In this document: positions 1 through 7,840 of the stretch, one piece after another
Layout of the letters: the number at the start of each line of letters is the position of its first letter
Numbering within the stretch: position 1 is the first letter of the stretch
DNA from: an uncultured Methylophaga sp.
GTDB taxonomy: Bacteria; Pseudomonadota; Gammaproteobacteria; Nitrosococcales; Methylophagaceae
DNA: 14,228 nt
Assembly (NCBI GenBank): GCA_947631375.1
Contig: CANRLD010000025.1
Location: 1 to 14,228, forward strand
Reading direction: 5' to 3'
Translations under genes and position numbers: made by a program
The notes under the pieces: generated by a model
Seen by the model: the letters and a program-made list of their open reading frames with translations, nothing else
Told to the model about the DNA's origin: nothing
Databases searched by the model: none

Positions 1-1061
1 GGGTGGAGTCCGTTGTCGATCAACAGATCCATTGCCGGGTAGTCATTGGCGGCTTGCTGACTGATAACAAAGGCATCAATCGGCAAGGTGGTGGATTATC
101 TGCCAGCGCGTTGACCGCCAAAGATATTGCGGATATTGAGATCGCCGCAAAAATACAGGCAGACTATCTCGCTATTTCATTTCCTCGCAGTGCGGACGAT
201 ATTCACCTGGCACGACGTTTGTTAGTCGAGGCCGGTGGTTATGGCGGTATTATTGCCAAGATCGAGCGGGCTGAAGCACTGGACGACATTGATGCCATTA
301 TTGATGCTTCCGAGGGAATTATGGTGGCACGCGGTGATTTGGGTGTTGAAGTGGGCGATGCGGCCTTGCCGCCGATTCAAAAACAATTGATTGCCAAGGC
401 GCGACAAAATAATCGACTGGTTATTACTGCTACGCAAATGATGGAATCAATGATTGCCAGTTCAATTCCTACCCGTGCTGAAGTGTTTGATGTCGCAAAT
501 GCTGTGCTGGATGGCACAGATGCGGTCATGCTGTCCGGGGAAACGGCGATTGGTCGCTATCCGGTTAAAGTGATTGAAGCCATGGACCGCATTTGTTTGC
601 AGGCAGAGCAGCAACGAGAAATACGTGTTTCCCGGCATCGTATTGACTCCAAGTTTGAACGTATTGATGAAGCCATCGCCATGGCAGCAATGTATACCGC
701 CAATCATCTTGATGTGAAGGCGATTGCGTCGCTGACGGAATCTGGCTCCACGCCATTGTGGATGTCACGCATCAGTTCAGGCATTCCTATTTTTGCCTTA
801 ACGCGGCATGTCGCCACCTGTCGCCGTGTAACGCTGTATCGCGGTGTGTATCCAGTGAGTTTTGTGGTCGAGCACAACGATCACGCTGCACTGAATAAAG
901 AAGTGGTTGAAGAGTTGCTACAGCATGGCGTTGTCAAAGATGGTGATATAGTGATTATTACCAATGGCAACCTCGAAGTACCTGGCAGCACCAATACTAT
1001 AAAAATAGTCAAAGTTGGAGAAGAGGCTGAGGCAAGTTTCCAAGGTGAAGAAAGTACTTAA
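1..1061 (+). CDS. pyk: Pyruvate kinase (5'-truncated by window edge)
   Basis: Catalyses phosphoenolpyruvate + ADP to pyruvate + ATP, the last step of glycolysis, in the cytosol. About 352 codons are visible and the reading frame is open to the left edge. The GTG at base 3 is an internal Val codon rather than the start; full-length enzymes are about 480 residues, so roughly the first quarter is missing. Visible signatures, in fragment numbering, are IAKIE (84-88, catalytic Lys and metal-binding Glu), MVARGDLGVE (107-116), and TATQMMESM (142-150, with the catalytic Thr). The C-terminal allosteric domain follows, with the SLTESGST loop near residue 243. The aldolase gene starts 21 bases downstream on the same strand, so the two are probably co-transcribed as part of a glycolytic/Calvin-type cluster. 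Family identification is certain; which pyk isozyme it is cannot be told. Confidence 0.97.
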   Translation, partial: VESVVDQQIHCRVVIGGLLTDNKGINRQGGGLSASALTAKDIADIEIAAKIQADYLAISFPRSADDIHLARRLLVEAGGYGGIIAKIERAEALDDIDAIIDASEGIMVARGDLGVEVGDAALPPIQKQLIAKARQNNRLVITATQMMESMIASSIPTRAEVFDVANAVLDGTDAVMLSGETAIGRYPVKVIEAMDRICLQAEQQREIRVSRHRIDSKFERIDEAIAMAAMYTANHLDVKAIASLTESGSTPLWMSRISSGIPIFALTRHVATCRRVTLYRGVYPVSFVVEHNDHAALNKEVVEELLQHGVVKDGDIVIITNGNLEVPGSTNTIKIVKVGEEAEASFQGEEST

Positions 1062-1082
1062 CAACGTTCAGGAGAGCAGTAA

Positions 1083-2147
1083 ATGGCATTAGTTTCGATG
1101 CGACAACTATTGGATTATGCGGCAGAGCATCAGTTTGCAATCCCTGCATTTAATGTCAGCAATATGGAACAGGTTCATGCCATTATGCAGGCGGCTGATG
1201 CCGTTGACAGTCCTGTTATTCTGCAAGGCAGTGCGGGTGCCCGTGATTATGCCGGTGAAGCCTTTTTACGCCATTTGATTCTGGCCGCAATAGAAACCTA
1301 TCCACATATTCCTCTGGTGATGCATCAGGATCATGCTGCGAATCCGGCGGTCTGTGTTCGCGCGATCCAGTCTGGTTTTAGCTCTGTCATGATGGATGGC
1401 TCCTTGCTGGAAGATATGAAAACACCTTCTGACTTTGATTATAACGTTACCGTCACCCGAAAAGTCAGTGAGCTGGCACATGCCTGTGGCGTTTCGGTGG
1501 AAGGTGAACTGGGATGCCTTGGCTCACTGGAAACCGGCATGATGGGAGAAGAAGACGGTCATGGTGCCGAAGGCAAGCTGGATCACAGCCAACTACTCAC
1601 CGATCCAGATGAAGCGGTTGAGTTTGTTAAGCAAACGCAGGTTGATGCGCTGGCGGTGGCGATTGGTACCAGTCATGGTGCGTATAAGTTTACCCGGCCG
1701 CCAACGGGCGATGTCCTGGCGATCAGTCATTTGAAAAAGTTGCAGCAAAAATTGCCGACCACGCATTTTGTAATGCACGGTTCAAGCTCGGTGCCACAGG
1801 ATTGGCTGGCAATCATCAATAGTCATGGCGGTGATATTGGCCAGACTTACGGAGTACCGGTAGAAGAAATTGTCGAAGGCATCAAATACGGCGTGCGAAA
1901 AGTAAATATTGATACCGATTTGCGCATGGCATCTACGGGATCTATTCGCCAGTTTTTAATGGATGAAAAAAATGCCGCCATTTTTGATCCACGTAAGTTT
2001 TATAAAGAAGCAACCAATGCCATGCAGGCGATCTGTCAGGCACGCTATGAAGCCTTTGGCAGCGCAGGTCATGCCAGCAAAATCAAACCAATCGCATTGC
2101 ATGAGATGGTGCAGCGTTATCGTAGCGGAGCGTTAGCCTCCAACTAG
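1083..2147 (+). CDS. fba: Class II fructose-bisphosphate aldolase, Calvin-cycle (CbbA) subtype
   Basis: Zn-dependent enzyme that reversibly condenses dihydroxyacetone phosphate with glyceraldehyde 3-phosphate to fructose 1,6-bisphosphate; it acts in glycolysis, gluconeogenesis and, in autotrophs, the Calvin cycle. The 354-residue length fits the family. HQDH (81-84) carries the catalytic Asp and a zinc His. EGELGCLG (140-147), GTSHGAYK (195-202, His198), MHGSSS (231-236, His232) and NIDTDLR (275-281, phosphate binding) follow in the expected order. The long insert with GMMGEEDG (152-159) and the C-terminal FDPRKFYKEA (301-310) match the CbbA-type subgroup rather than E. coli FbaA. The ATG at 1083 sits 6 bases after a strong AGGAGAG Shine-Dalgarno. 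It is coupled to pyk upstream, which supports a shared central-carbon operon. The name could equally be cbbA; no Rubisco or other Calvin genes are visible, so use in carbon fixation is not shown. Confidence 0.96.
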   Translation: MALVSMRQLLDYAAEHQFAIPAFNVSNMEQVHAIMQAADAVDSPVILQGSAGARDYAGEAFLRHLILAAIETYPHIPLVMHQDHAANPAVCVRAIQSGFSSVMMDGSLLEDMKTPSDFDYNVTVTRKVSELAHACGVSVEGELGCLGSLETGMMGEEDGHGAEGKLDHSQLLTDPDEAVEFVKQTQVDALAVAIGTSHGAYKFTRPPTGDVLAISHLKKLQQKLPTTHFVMHGSSSVPQDWLAIINSHGGDIGQTYGVPVEEIVEGIKYGVRKVNIDTDLRMASTGSIRQFLMDEKNAAIFDPRKFYKEATNAMQAICQARYEAFGSAGHASKIKPIALHEMVQRYRSGALASN

Positions 2148-2192
2148 CGAGAATAGTAACCGGCGACATTTGCTGCCAGTTTCCGCTATGAC

Positions 2193-2210
2193 TCAGGTAA
2201 AATAACCTGA
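2193..2210 (+). repeat. Short inverted repeat in the fba-crcB gap
   Basis: Perfect 6-base arms TCAGGT (2193-2198) and ACCTGA (2205-2210) flank an AAAATA loop, 26 bases before the favoured crcB start. It has no T-tract, so it is not a convincing intrinsic terminator. It could be a small operator or a leader hairpin, or chance. Confidence 0.35.
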
Positions 2211-2235
2211 TTGATACCCATGGGAAGTGAATCCG

Positions 2236-2610
2236 GTGTTACAACTTCTTGCTATTGCCAGTGGTGGTGCGGTTGGCGCATTACTGCGGTTTATGATGTC
2301 AAACAGTGTGTATAAACTGCTTGGCCGCGATTTTCCCTATGGCACTTTGGCTGTCAATGTTCTGGGCTCACTGTTAATAGGTGTGTTATTTGTTCTGCTG
2401 ATTGAAAAGCTGGTTGTTTCAACAGTGTGGCAGGCTGGTCTGATGGTGGGACTGGTGGGCGCTTTTACGACATTTTCAACCTTTTCACTGGAAACCATGG
2501 CGTTACTGGAAGACGGTGCCCTGGTTAAAGCCGGGTTAAATGTGGTGCTGAGTGTTTTGCTATGCCTTGTAGCGACCTGGTTAGGGATTAACCTTGGCAG
2601 ACAATTGTGA
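2236..2610 (+). CDS. crcB: Fluoride exporter CrcB/Fluc
   Basis: Small integral membrane channel that lets fluoride leave the cell; family members work as dual-topology dimers. From the start chosen here it is 124 residues, typical for the family. Four hydrophobic segments lie at about 3-22, 36-57, 65-85 and 98-119. Conserved signatures are GALLR (14-18), GTLAVNVLGS (36-45, pore Asn41) and GAFTTFSTFSLE (75-86), which includes the Phe-box/TxxS region lining the fluoride path. Two GTG starts are possible, at 2227 and 2236. I prefer 2236 because GGGAAG (2222-2227) lies 8 bases before it, whereas that motif abuts 2227. It precedes serS by 96 bases, a neighbourhood also known from Pseudomonas and relatives. 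I looked for a fluoride (crcB-motif) riboswitch in the 88 bases upstream and saw none. Identification is confident. Confidence 0.95.
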   Translation: MLQLLAIASGGAVGALLRFMMSNSVYKLLGRDFPYGTLAVNVLGSLLIGVLFVLLIEKLVVSTVWQAGLMVGLVGAFTTFSTFSLETMALLEDGALVKAGLNVVLSVLLCLVATWLGINLGRQL

Positions 2611-2659
2611 AGGGATACCCTCTCAGGCGGGCAAGGCAGTGATCAGCCATAAAATTAAC

Positions 2660-2697
2660 GCACTGGTGAAAGTAACGTTACTGACAGTGCCGTACGG
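2660..2697 (+). repeat. Nested dyad symmetries in the serS leader
   Basis: Three perfect symmetries crowd the 38 bases before the serS ribosome binding site. Outer arms GCACTG (2660-2665) and CAGTGC (2685-2690) enclose a 12-base palindrome AGTAACGTTACT (2671-2682). An 8-base palindrome CCGTACGG (2690-2697) follows and touches the GGAAC Shine-Dalgarno at 2696-2700. No T-tract follows, so this is not an intrinsic terminator. It could be a translational control hairpin or a protein-binding operator; which one is unknown. Confidence 0.5.
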
Positions 2698-2706
2698 AAC
2701 TTACAT

Positions 2707-3981
2707 ATGTTAGACCTCAAATTATTGCGAACCGAACCACAGACTTTAGCTACAGCGCTGGCGCGTCGTGGTTACTCCCTGGATGTTGGCTTGCTGGAAT
2801 CGCTGGAAACCGAGCGGCGTCAGGCACAACTTGATGCACAAGCGTTACAGACAGAGCGAAATGCACGCTCTAAATTAATAGGTAAGGCCAAGGCGGCGGG
2901 GGAAGATATCGCGCCGTTGTTAGCCGAAATAGAAGATTTGGGCGATCAGCACAAAGCTGCAGAAGCACGACTTGCCTTGGTACTTAATCAGCTGAATGAT
3001 ATTGCGATGGATATCCCCAATCTTCCGCAAGATGAAGTGCCGGCTGGTAAGGATGAAAACGACAATGTTGAGGTGTCTCGTTGGGGAACACCACGTAGCT
3101 TTGATTTTGAGCCAAAAGATCACGTCGATCTGGGCGCCGGTCTTGGACAGATGGACTTTGAAACTGCTGCCAAAATCAGTGGCGCCCGTTTTGTGACATT
3201 GAGTGGGCAACTTGCCAGACTACAACGCGCCTTAACGCAGTTTATGCTGGACGTACATACCACTGAGCATGGTTACACAGAAACCTATGTGCCTTATCTG
3301 GTCAATGCGGAATCATTACGTGGCACCGGTCAATTGCCCAAGTTTGCCGAAGATTTGTTTGCAGTGGATGATGGTCAACTGTATCTGATCCCTACTGCCG
3401 AAGTGCCGGTGACCAACATTGTGCGTGACAGCATTATTGAAGCCGCACAGTTACCGCTGAAATTTGTTGCACATACACCTTGTTTCCGCAGTGAGGCGGG
3501 TTCGCACGGTCGTGATGTAAGAGGGTTAATCCGCCAGCATCAGTTTGAAAAAGTTGAGTTGGTACAAATTGTTGCGCCAGAAGACTCTGTTGCCGCGCAT
3601 GAGCAGCTTACTGGTCAGGCGGAAAAAATTCTGCAGCTGCTTGAGCTGCCCTATCGGAAAATGTTGTTGTGTACCGGAGATATGGGGTTTGCATCAAGCA
3701 AAACTTATGATCTGGAAGTCTGGCTACCCAGTCAGAATACGTATCGTGAAATATCTTCCTGTAGTAATTTTGGCGACTTTCAGGCCAGACGTATGCAAGC
3801 TCGCTGGCGTAATCCCCAAACCGGTAAACCGGAGTTGGTGCATACACTGAATGGCTCTGGCCTGGCGGTGGGCAGGACTTTGCTGGCAGTGTTGGAAAAT
3901 CATCAGCAAGCAGATGGCAGTGTGGTGATTCCAGAACCGCTACGCTCTTATATGGGAGGCGCCGACAAACTTCATGGGTGA
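2707..3981 (+). CDS. serS: Seryl-tRNA synthetase
   Basis: Class II aminoacyl-tRNA synthetase that charges tRNA-Ser (and tRNA-Sec) with serine in the cytosol. The 424-residue length is standard (E. coli 430). Residues about 27-100 form the charged, heptad-like antiparallel coiled-coil arm that grips the long variable arm of tRNA-Ser. The catalytic core shows TAEVP (230-234, serine binding), motif 2 FRSEAGSHGRDVRG (260-273), and motif 3 NGSGLAVGRTLLA (382-394, ATP binding). The ATG at 2707 is preceded by GGAAC at 2696-2700 and gives the canonical MLDLKLLR N-terminus. Its last 8 bases overlap the start of the M50 protease gene, so the two are translationally coupled. The upstream leader is rich in inverted repeats that could affect ribosome access. 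Confidence 0.98.
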   Translation: MLDLKLLRTEPQTLATALARRGYSLDVGLLESLETERRQAQLDAQALQTERNARSKLIGKAKAAGEDIAPLLAEIEDLGDQHKAAEARLALVLNQLNDIAMDIPNLPQDEVPAGKDENDNVEVSRWGTPRSFDFEPKDHVDLGAGLGQMDFETAAKISGARFVTLSGQLARLQRALTQFMLDVHTTEHGYTETYVPYLVNAESLRGTGQLPKFAEDLFAVDDGQLYLIPTAEVPVTNIVRDSIIEAAQLPLKFVAHTPCFRSEAGSHGRDVRGLIRQHQFEKVELVQIVAPEDSVAAHEQLTGQAEKILQLLELPYRKMLLCTGDMGFASSKTYDLEVWLPSQNTYREISSCSNFGDFQARRMQARWRNPQTGKPELVHTLNGSGLAVGRTLLAVLENHQQADGSVVIPEPLRSYMGGADKLHG

Positions 3982-4654
3982 TGAGTTTAGTCTGATCCAG
4001 AAAATAATTATCTGGACACTGCCGGTTCTGTTTGCAATAACGGTGCATGAAGTTGCACATGGCTGGGCGGCATTAAAATTAGGTGATAAAACGGCCCAGA
4101 TGATGGGACGGTTAACGCTTAATCCGATTAAGCATATCGATCCGCTGGGGACAATTCTGGTTCCCGGTTTACTGCTCATGTTCACCGGCTTTATGTTTGG
4201 CTGGGCCAAACCGGTTCCTGTTACTTTCCAAAACCTGCGCAACCCCAAAAAAGATATGGCTTGGGTTGCGTTGGCTGGTCCGGCTGCCAATCTGGCGATG
4301 GGCTTTTGTTGGGCGTTACTGGTAAAAGTTGGTTTAGTGCTGGCAACCAGTGATGTAGCTGTTGCTGGACCGATGATTTACATGGGAGTTGCCGGGGTGT
4401 TAGTCAATGGCATGCTGATGTTGTTAAATCTCCTGCCATTACCGCCACTCGACGGTGGCAGAATATTGGTCAGTATCCTGCCGCCAAAGCTGGCCTGGCG
4501 TGTGGAAAAAATAGAGCCGTATGGTTTTTTTATTTTGTTGGGACTGCTCTACTTTGGCATTGTAATGATGATTTTATGGCCGTTAATGCAGGTGTATATG
4601 TGGAGCCTGGCAATGCTTTTTGACATGCCCATGCAAGTGTTTTTTATTTTGTAA
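3974..4654 (+). CDS. Site-2-type membrane zinc metalloprotease (peptidase M50 family)
   Basis: Predicted intramembrane metalloprotease of the short M50 group related to SpoIVFB/YwhC, 226 residues with no PDZ or CBS domain visible. HEVAH (25-29) supplies two zinc His and the catalytic Glu inside the first hydrophobic segment, and LPPLDGGR (156-163) contains the third zinc ligand Asp. NPIKHIDPLGT (50-60) is a conserved family signature. Hydrophobic segments lie near 10-30, 58-78, 96-125, 132-156 and 183-212. The natural substrate of this group is not known; a housekeeping role is inferred from its stable placement next to trpS in gammaproteobacteria. The ATG at 3974 overlaps the serS stop by 8 bases, pointing to coupled translation, and trpS follows after 35 bases. 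Family call is firm, specific function is not. Confidence 0.9.
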   Translation: MGDEFSLIQKIIIWTLPVLFAITVHEVAHGWAALKLGDKTAQMMGRLTLNPIKHIDPLGTILVPGLLLMFTGFMFGWAKPVPVTFQNLRNPKKDMAWVALAGPAANLAMGFCWALLVKVGLVLATSDVAVAGPMIYMGVAGVLVNGMLMLLNLLPLPPLDGGRILVSILPPKLAWRVEKIEPYGFFILLGLLYFGIVMMILWPLMQVYMWSLAMLFDMPMQVFFIL

Positions 4655-4689
4655 CAAGCTGAGTTGGGTAAACTCATCGGGAGACTATT

Positions 4690-5907
4690 TTGGACACGGT
4701 AGCGTATCAGTCACGTCGCATTGTTTCAGGCATGCGCCCCACCGGACAATTGCACTTGGGGCATTATCATGGCGTACTGAAAAACTGGATTAAATTGCAA
4801 CACGAATTTGATAGTTTCTTTTTCGTTGCTGACTGGCACGCGCTGACAACACATTATGAAAACAGTCATGTTATTGAAGAAAGTGTCTGGGAAATGGTTA
4901 TTGATTGGCTGGCGGCGGGAATTGAGCCGGCTTCCGCTACACTTTTTTTGCAATCGCGGGTGCCGGAGCATGCGGAACTGCATTTACTGTTATCGATGAT
5001 CACGCCGCTTTCCTGGTTGGAGCGCGTACCTACCTATAAAGATCAGCAGGATAAGCTAAAAGAAAAAGACCTGTCGACATATGGTTTCCTAGGGTATCCC
5101 TTGCTGCAAAGTGCCGATATTCTGGTTTATCGCGCTGGCCAGGTTCCCGTCGGCGAGGATCAGGTGCCCCATGTCGAATTGACTCGCGAAGTGGCTCGTC
5201 GTTTTAATCATATATATGGCCGTGAAGCTGATTTTGAAGACAAGGCTGAAGCAACAATAAAGAAAATGGGCAAGAAGAACGCCAAACACTATATAAATTT
5301 ACGTAAAGCCTATCAGGAGCAGGGAGATACCGAAGCTCTGCAAGCCGCGCGGGAGCTGTTAAAAAGTCAGCAGAATCTGGCAGCGGCGGATACGGAACGG
5401 TTGTTTGGTTATCTGGAAGGCGGCGGTAAAGTTATTCTTCCCGAGCCCAATGCGTTATTGACGCCTGCCTCAAAAATGCCGGGACTGGATGGACAGAAAA
5501 TGTCCAAGTCATATAACAACACAATTTCATTACGTGAGTCGGATCAGTCAGTTGCAGAAAAAATAAAGCGGATGCCGACCGATCCGAGTCGGGTTCGTCG
5601 CACCGATCCAGGAAATCCGGATCGGTGTCCTGTCTGGCAGTTACATGAAGTCTATTCTGACGACGAACAGAAAGCGTGGGTTCAGCATGGCTGTCGTACA
5701 GCCGCTATTGGTTGTCTGGACTGTAAGAGCCCGCTGATTGACTCCATTATTGCGGAATTAAAACCCATGCGTGACCGTGCAGCGATGTTCAGCCAACAGC
5801 CTGAAGAGGTGCGGCGTATTATTGACGAAGGAAATGCTGCCGCAAGAGACGTGGCCCAGGAAACATTGAATGACGTTCGTATAGCAATGGGACTGACATA
5901 CAAATAA
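4690..5907 (+). CDS. trpS: Tryptophanyl-tRNA synthetase, long form
   Basis: Class I synthetase that activates tryptophan with ATP and loads it on tRNA-Trp. The HIGH-type motif appears as HLGH (22-25) after RPTGQL, and KMSKS is at 270-274. GEDQVPHVELTREVARRFN (155-173) is the tryptophan/AMP-site region. At 405 residues it is longer than the common 330-340-residue form. The extra length is largely an insertion of about 65-70 residues, roughly 180-247, between the Rossmann core and the KMSKS loop; long forms like this occur in several proteobacterial groups. The start is TTG at 4690, supported by GGGAG at 4679-4683 with 6-base spacing; no ATG is suitably placed. RluB begins 16 bases downstream, so co-transcription is likely. 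In many relatives scpA and scpB lie between these two genes, and here they are absent. Confidence 0.97.
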   Translation: MDTVAYQSRRIVSGMRPTGQLHLGHYHGVLKNWIKLQHEFDSFFFVADWHALTTHYENSHVIEESVWEMVIDWLAAGIEPASATLFLQSRVPEHAELHLLLSMITPLSWLERVPTYKDQQDKLKEKDLSTYGFLGYPLLQSADILVYRAGQVPVGEDQVPHVELTREVARRFNHIYGREADFEDKAEATIKKMGKKNAKHYINLRKAYQEQGDTEALQAARELLKSQQNLAAADTERLFGYLEGGGKVILPEPNALLTPASKMPGLDGQKMSKSYNNTISLRESDQSVAEKIKRMPTDPSRVRRTDPGNPDRCPVWQLHEVYSDDEQKAWVQHGCRTAAIGCLDCKSPLIDSIIAELKPMRDRAAMFSQQPEEVRRIIDEGNAAARDVAQETLNDVRIAMGLTYK

Positions 5908-5923
5908 GCTGGCTAGGAAAATT

Positions 5924-6862
5924 ATGATGGCTGAAAGAATACAAAAAGTACTGGCTCGCGCAGGTTATGGCTCGCGACGGTTGATAGAGAGCTGGATAAA
6001 AGAGGGAAAACTGCACGTTAATGGTGTGCCGGCGACGCTAGGTGATCAGATCAAAGAGGGCGATCGCCTGACACTGGAAGGTCGGCCATTATCCGCTAAA
6101 CGTATTTGGCAACAAACAGCACCGCAGGTATTGCTTTATCATAAGCCGGTAGGAGAAGTCTGCACGCGTAACGATCCTGACGGTCGGCGGACGATATATC
6201 AGTCATTACCAGCCCCGGAAGAAGGACGTTGGGTCAGCGTTGGACGGCTGGATTTGAATACCAGCGGTTTACTTTTGCTGACGACCGATGGTGAGTTGGC
6301 GAACCAGCTAATGCATCCTTCCAATCAAATGGATCGCGAGTATGCCGTTCGTGTACTCGGCGAGGTAACCGCCGAAATGATGCAGACCTTACGTGATGGT
6401 GTAATGCTGGAAGACGGTAAAGCACATTTTGCTGATATTCAGCCGGGTGGTGGTGAAGGCGCAAACAGCTGGTTTCATGTGGTGATTCAGGAAGGCCGTA
6501 ATCGTGAAGTAAGACGGTTGTGGGAAAGCCAGGGGGTGCAAGTCAGCCGGTTGGTTCGCTTGCGTTATGGGCCGGTGATTATGCCAAACAAACTTAAGCC
6601 GGGCCGCTGGATGATGTTGGAAGGCAGCGATTTGGATTATTTGTATACCGAAGCCGGACTAAAAAGTAAGGTGGCAAGCAGGAAGCCGTCGACAGCACGG
6701 AAAACGGCTAACAAACCATTGTCCGGCCAGCAGGACAAGCCAGTAAAAGCCAGTAAATGGCCTGACAAATCAGCAAGAAAACCAGCGCAGCGTCCATCGC
6801 GTACAACGGATAAGCCAGCAGCCAAAAAGGCTCCGCGCATCCGTGGCAGAGGCGAGCGTTAG
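5924..6862 (+). CDS. rluB: 23S rRNA pseudouridine(2605) synthase RluB
   Basis: Isomerises U2605 (E. coli numbering) of 23S rRNA to pseudouridine during large-subunit assembly. An N-terminal S4 RNA-binding domain (about 4-52) is followed by the RsuA/RluB/E/F catalytic domain, with GRLDLNTSG (107-115; Asp110 is the nucleophile) and the RNREVRRLW segment (192-200) typical of RluB. From about residue 247 to 312 the protein becomes a low-complexity tail rich in Lys, Arg, Pro, Ala and Ser, probably disordered and RNA binding; RluB proteins often carry such tails but of variable length. ATG codons occur at 5924 and 5927, both served by AGGA (5915-5918). The gene ends in a 4-base tail-to-tail overlap with the GGDEF gene. 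RluE and RluF are the alternative names, but the long basic tail and trpS linkage favour RluB. Confidence 0.93.
   Translation: MMAERIQKVLARAGYGSRRLIESWIKEGKLHVNGVPATLGDQIKEGDRLTLEGRPLSAKRIWQQTAPQVLLYHKPVGEVCTRNDPDGRRTIYQSLPAPEEGRWVSVGRLDLNTSGLLLLTTDGELANQLMHPSNQMDREYAVRVLGEVTAEMMQTLRDGVMLEDGKAHFADIQPGGGEGANSWFHVVIQEGRNREVRRLWESQGVQVSRLVRLRYGPVIMPNKLKPGRWMMLEGSDLDYLYTEAGLKSKVASRKPSTARKTANKPLSGQQDKPVKASKWPDKSARKPAQRPSRTTDKPAAKKAPRIRGRGER
6738..6757 (+). repeat. Tandem 10-base repeat in the rluB tail
   Basis: AGCCAGTAAA occurs twice in immediate succession inside the Lys/Pro-rich 3' end of rluB. Because 10 is not a multiple of three, the copies are read in different frames. It may record local slippage in a low-complexity tail; otherwise it is a chance result of biased codons. 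Confidence 0.5.
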
Positions 6863-7785
6863 CCCAGCTCTCTTGAACCAGCGACTTGGTTGCGTCCGGC
6901 AGCTTTTGCTTTGTACAAGGCGTTATCAGCTTTGAGAAACAGATGATCTGCAGATTCTCCCAGGCATAAGTCAGCAAGGCCAATGCTGATTGATAACGGG
7001 AATATGTGTTGCTGATGGGTAATCGTTAATTCAGCAATGGCGATGCGGAGCCGTTCAGCTGTCCGTTGTGCGGCCTCATAATTAGTGTGGCTCAAGATAA
7101 CGGTAAACTCTTCCCCACCGATCCGGTGCACTGCATCACTACGCCGCAAACATGACACTAATACGTTGGCAACTCTGCACAGTGCTTCGTCTCCAGCTGC
7201 GTGGCCGTAGCTGTCATTAATGCTTTTAAAGTGATCGATATCAATGACCAGCAGGGACAGCGGTAGCGTCAGGCGATGCGCCAGATCAACTTCGCGTTCA
7301 ATGGTATGTTGATAAGCCTGTCGATTAGGTAGCTTGGTCAGATGATCTATCAGCGTATTATTCAACACCCGCGCATATTGCAAACCGTTTCGCAGTGGAT
7401 AGACCAGTTTGCAGAGCAGCTCTTCTATTAAATCAATTTCGCTGGCGGAAAAGGGGTAAGCTCGGCTGAGGGTCAGTTGTCCCAGATGTTCTTCATCGAT
7501 TTCCAGCTGGTAATTGCAGTTGTGGTGATGATTGCTGCCGAGCCGAAATTCGACATTGTTTTCAGAATGGGAATAATACAGACCGCTTTGTCCCAATAAC
7601 GGTTTTACTTGCTGATAAAACAGTTTTAAAAGTTGACGGGTATCGAGCGTCGTTTGAAGAACAAGTGGCAGCTTAAGCAAGATATCATCATGGCCAATAG
7701 CGGCAGAAGCATGTTGGGTAACCGCAACTGTATGTTGCTCTAGCCGATGAAGATTACTGCTTCTTGGTGAAATAGGATGAATCAT
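6859..7785 (-). CDS. GGDEF diguanylate cyclase with GAF-like N-terminal region
   Basis: Predicted to make cyclic di-GMP from two GTP. From the ATG at 7785 it is 308 residues; numbering here is from the TTG at 7791, which adds two. The GGDEF domain (about 145-303) has DHLTKLPNR (149-157), the metal-binding Asp184 in DIDHFKSIND, the active-site loop GGEEF (225-229), and an intact RxxD inhibitory site (Arg216-Asp219) exactly five residues before it. It therefore looks catalytically active and product-inhibited. Residues about 35-140 resemble a GAF-type sensory domain and contain a His-rich patch (His88-90, Cys92). No membrane segment is seen, so it is cytosolic. ATG 7785 is favoured because GAG lies 7 bases upstream. 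An inverted repeat lies immediately upstream. From memory, Pseudomonas aeruginosa PA3177 is a similar cyclase near rluB; orthology is untested. Confidence 0.9.
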   Translation of the reverse strand: MIHPISPRSSNLHRLEQHTVAVTQHASAAIGHDDILLKLPLVLQTTLDTRQLLKLFYQQVKPLLGQSGLYYSHSENNVEFRLGSNHHHNCNYQLEIDEEHLGQLTLSRAYPFSASEIDLIEELLCKLVYPLRNGLQYARVLNNTLIDHLTKLPNRQAYQHTIEREVDLAHRLTLPLSLLVIDIDHFKSINDSYGHAAGDEALCRVANVLVSCLRRSDAVHRIGGEEFTVILSHTNYEAAQRTAERLRIAIAELTITHQQHIFPLSISIGLADLCLGESADHLFLKADNALYKAKAAGRNQVAGSRELG

Positions 7786-7797
7786 GGCCAAGCTCGT

Positions 7798-7819
7798 ATT
7801 AACAATGAATACTGTTAAT
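7798..7819. promoter_or_regulatory. Inverted repeat just upstream of the GGDEF gene (possible operator)
   Basis: Perfect 7-base arms ATTAACA (7798-7804) and TGTTAAT (7813-7819) are separated by 8 bases, a 22-base dyad typical in size of a dimeric regulator site. It ends only 12 bases before the ATG of the diguanylate cyclase gene. No clear promoter boxes could be fixed around it. The regulatory role is inferred. Confidence 0.4.
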
Positions 7820-7840
7820 TCAAGCTAAATTCGTGCCATA

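Noticed and set aside
2148..2235. Fluoride (crcB-motif) riboswitch before crcB
   Set aside because: I looked for the conserved GGnGATGG-type segment and its GCTGATGnCGCC-type partner. Neither is present; only a 6-bp hairpin is seen.
3608..4060. 150-codon open frame on the minus strand across serS and the M50 gene
   Set aside because: It lies entirely antisense to two firmly identified genes, and its translation shows no recognisable domain.
3940..4290. 116-codon open frame antisense to the M50 protease gene
   Set aside because: Shadow of the real gene; no ribosome binding site or family likeness.
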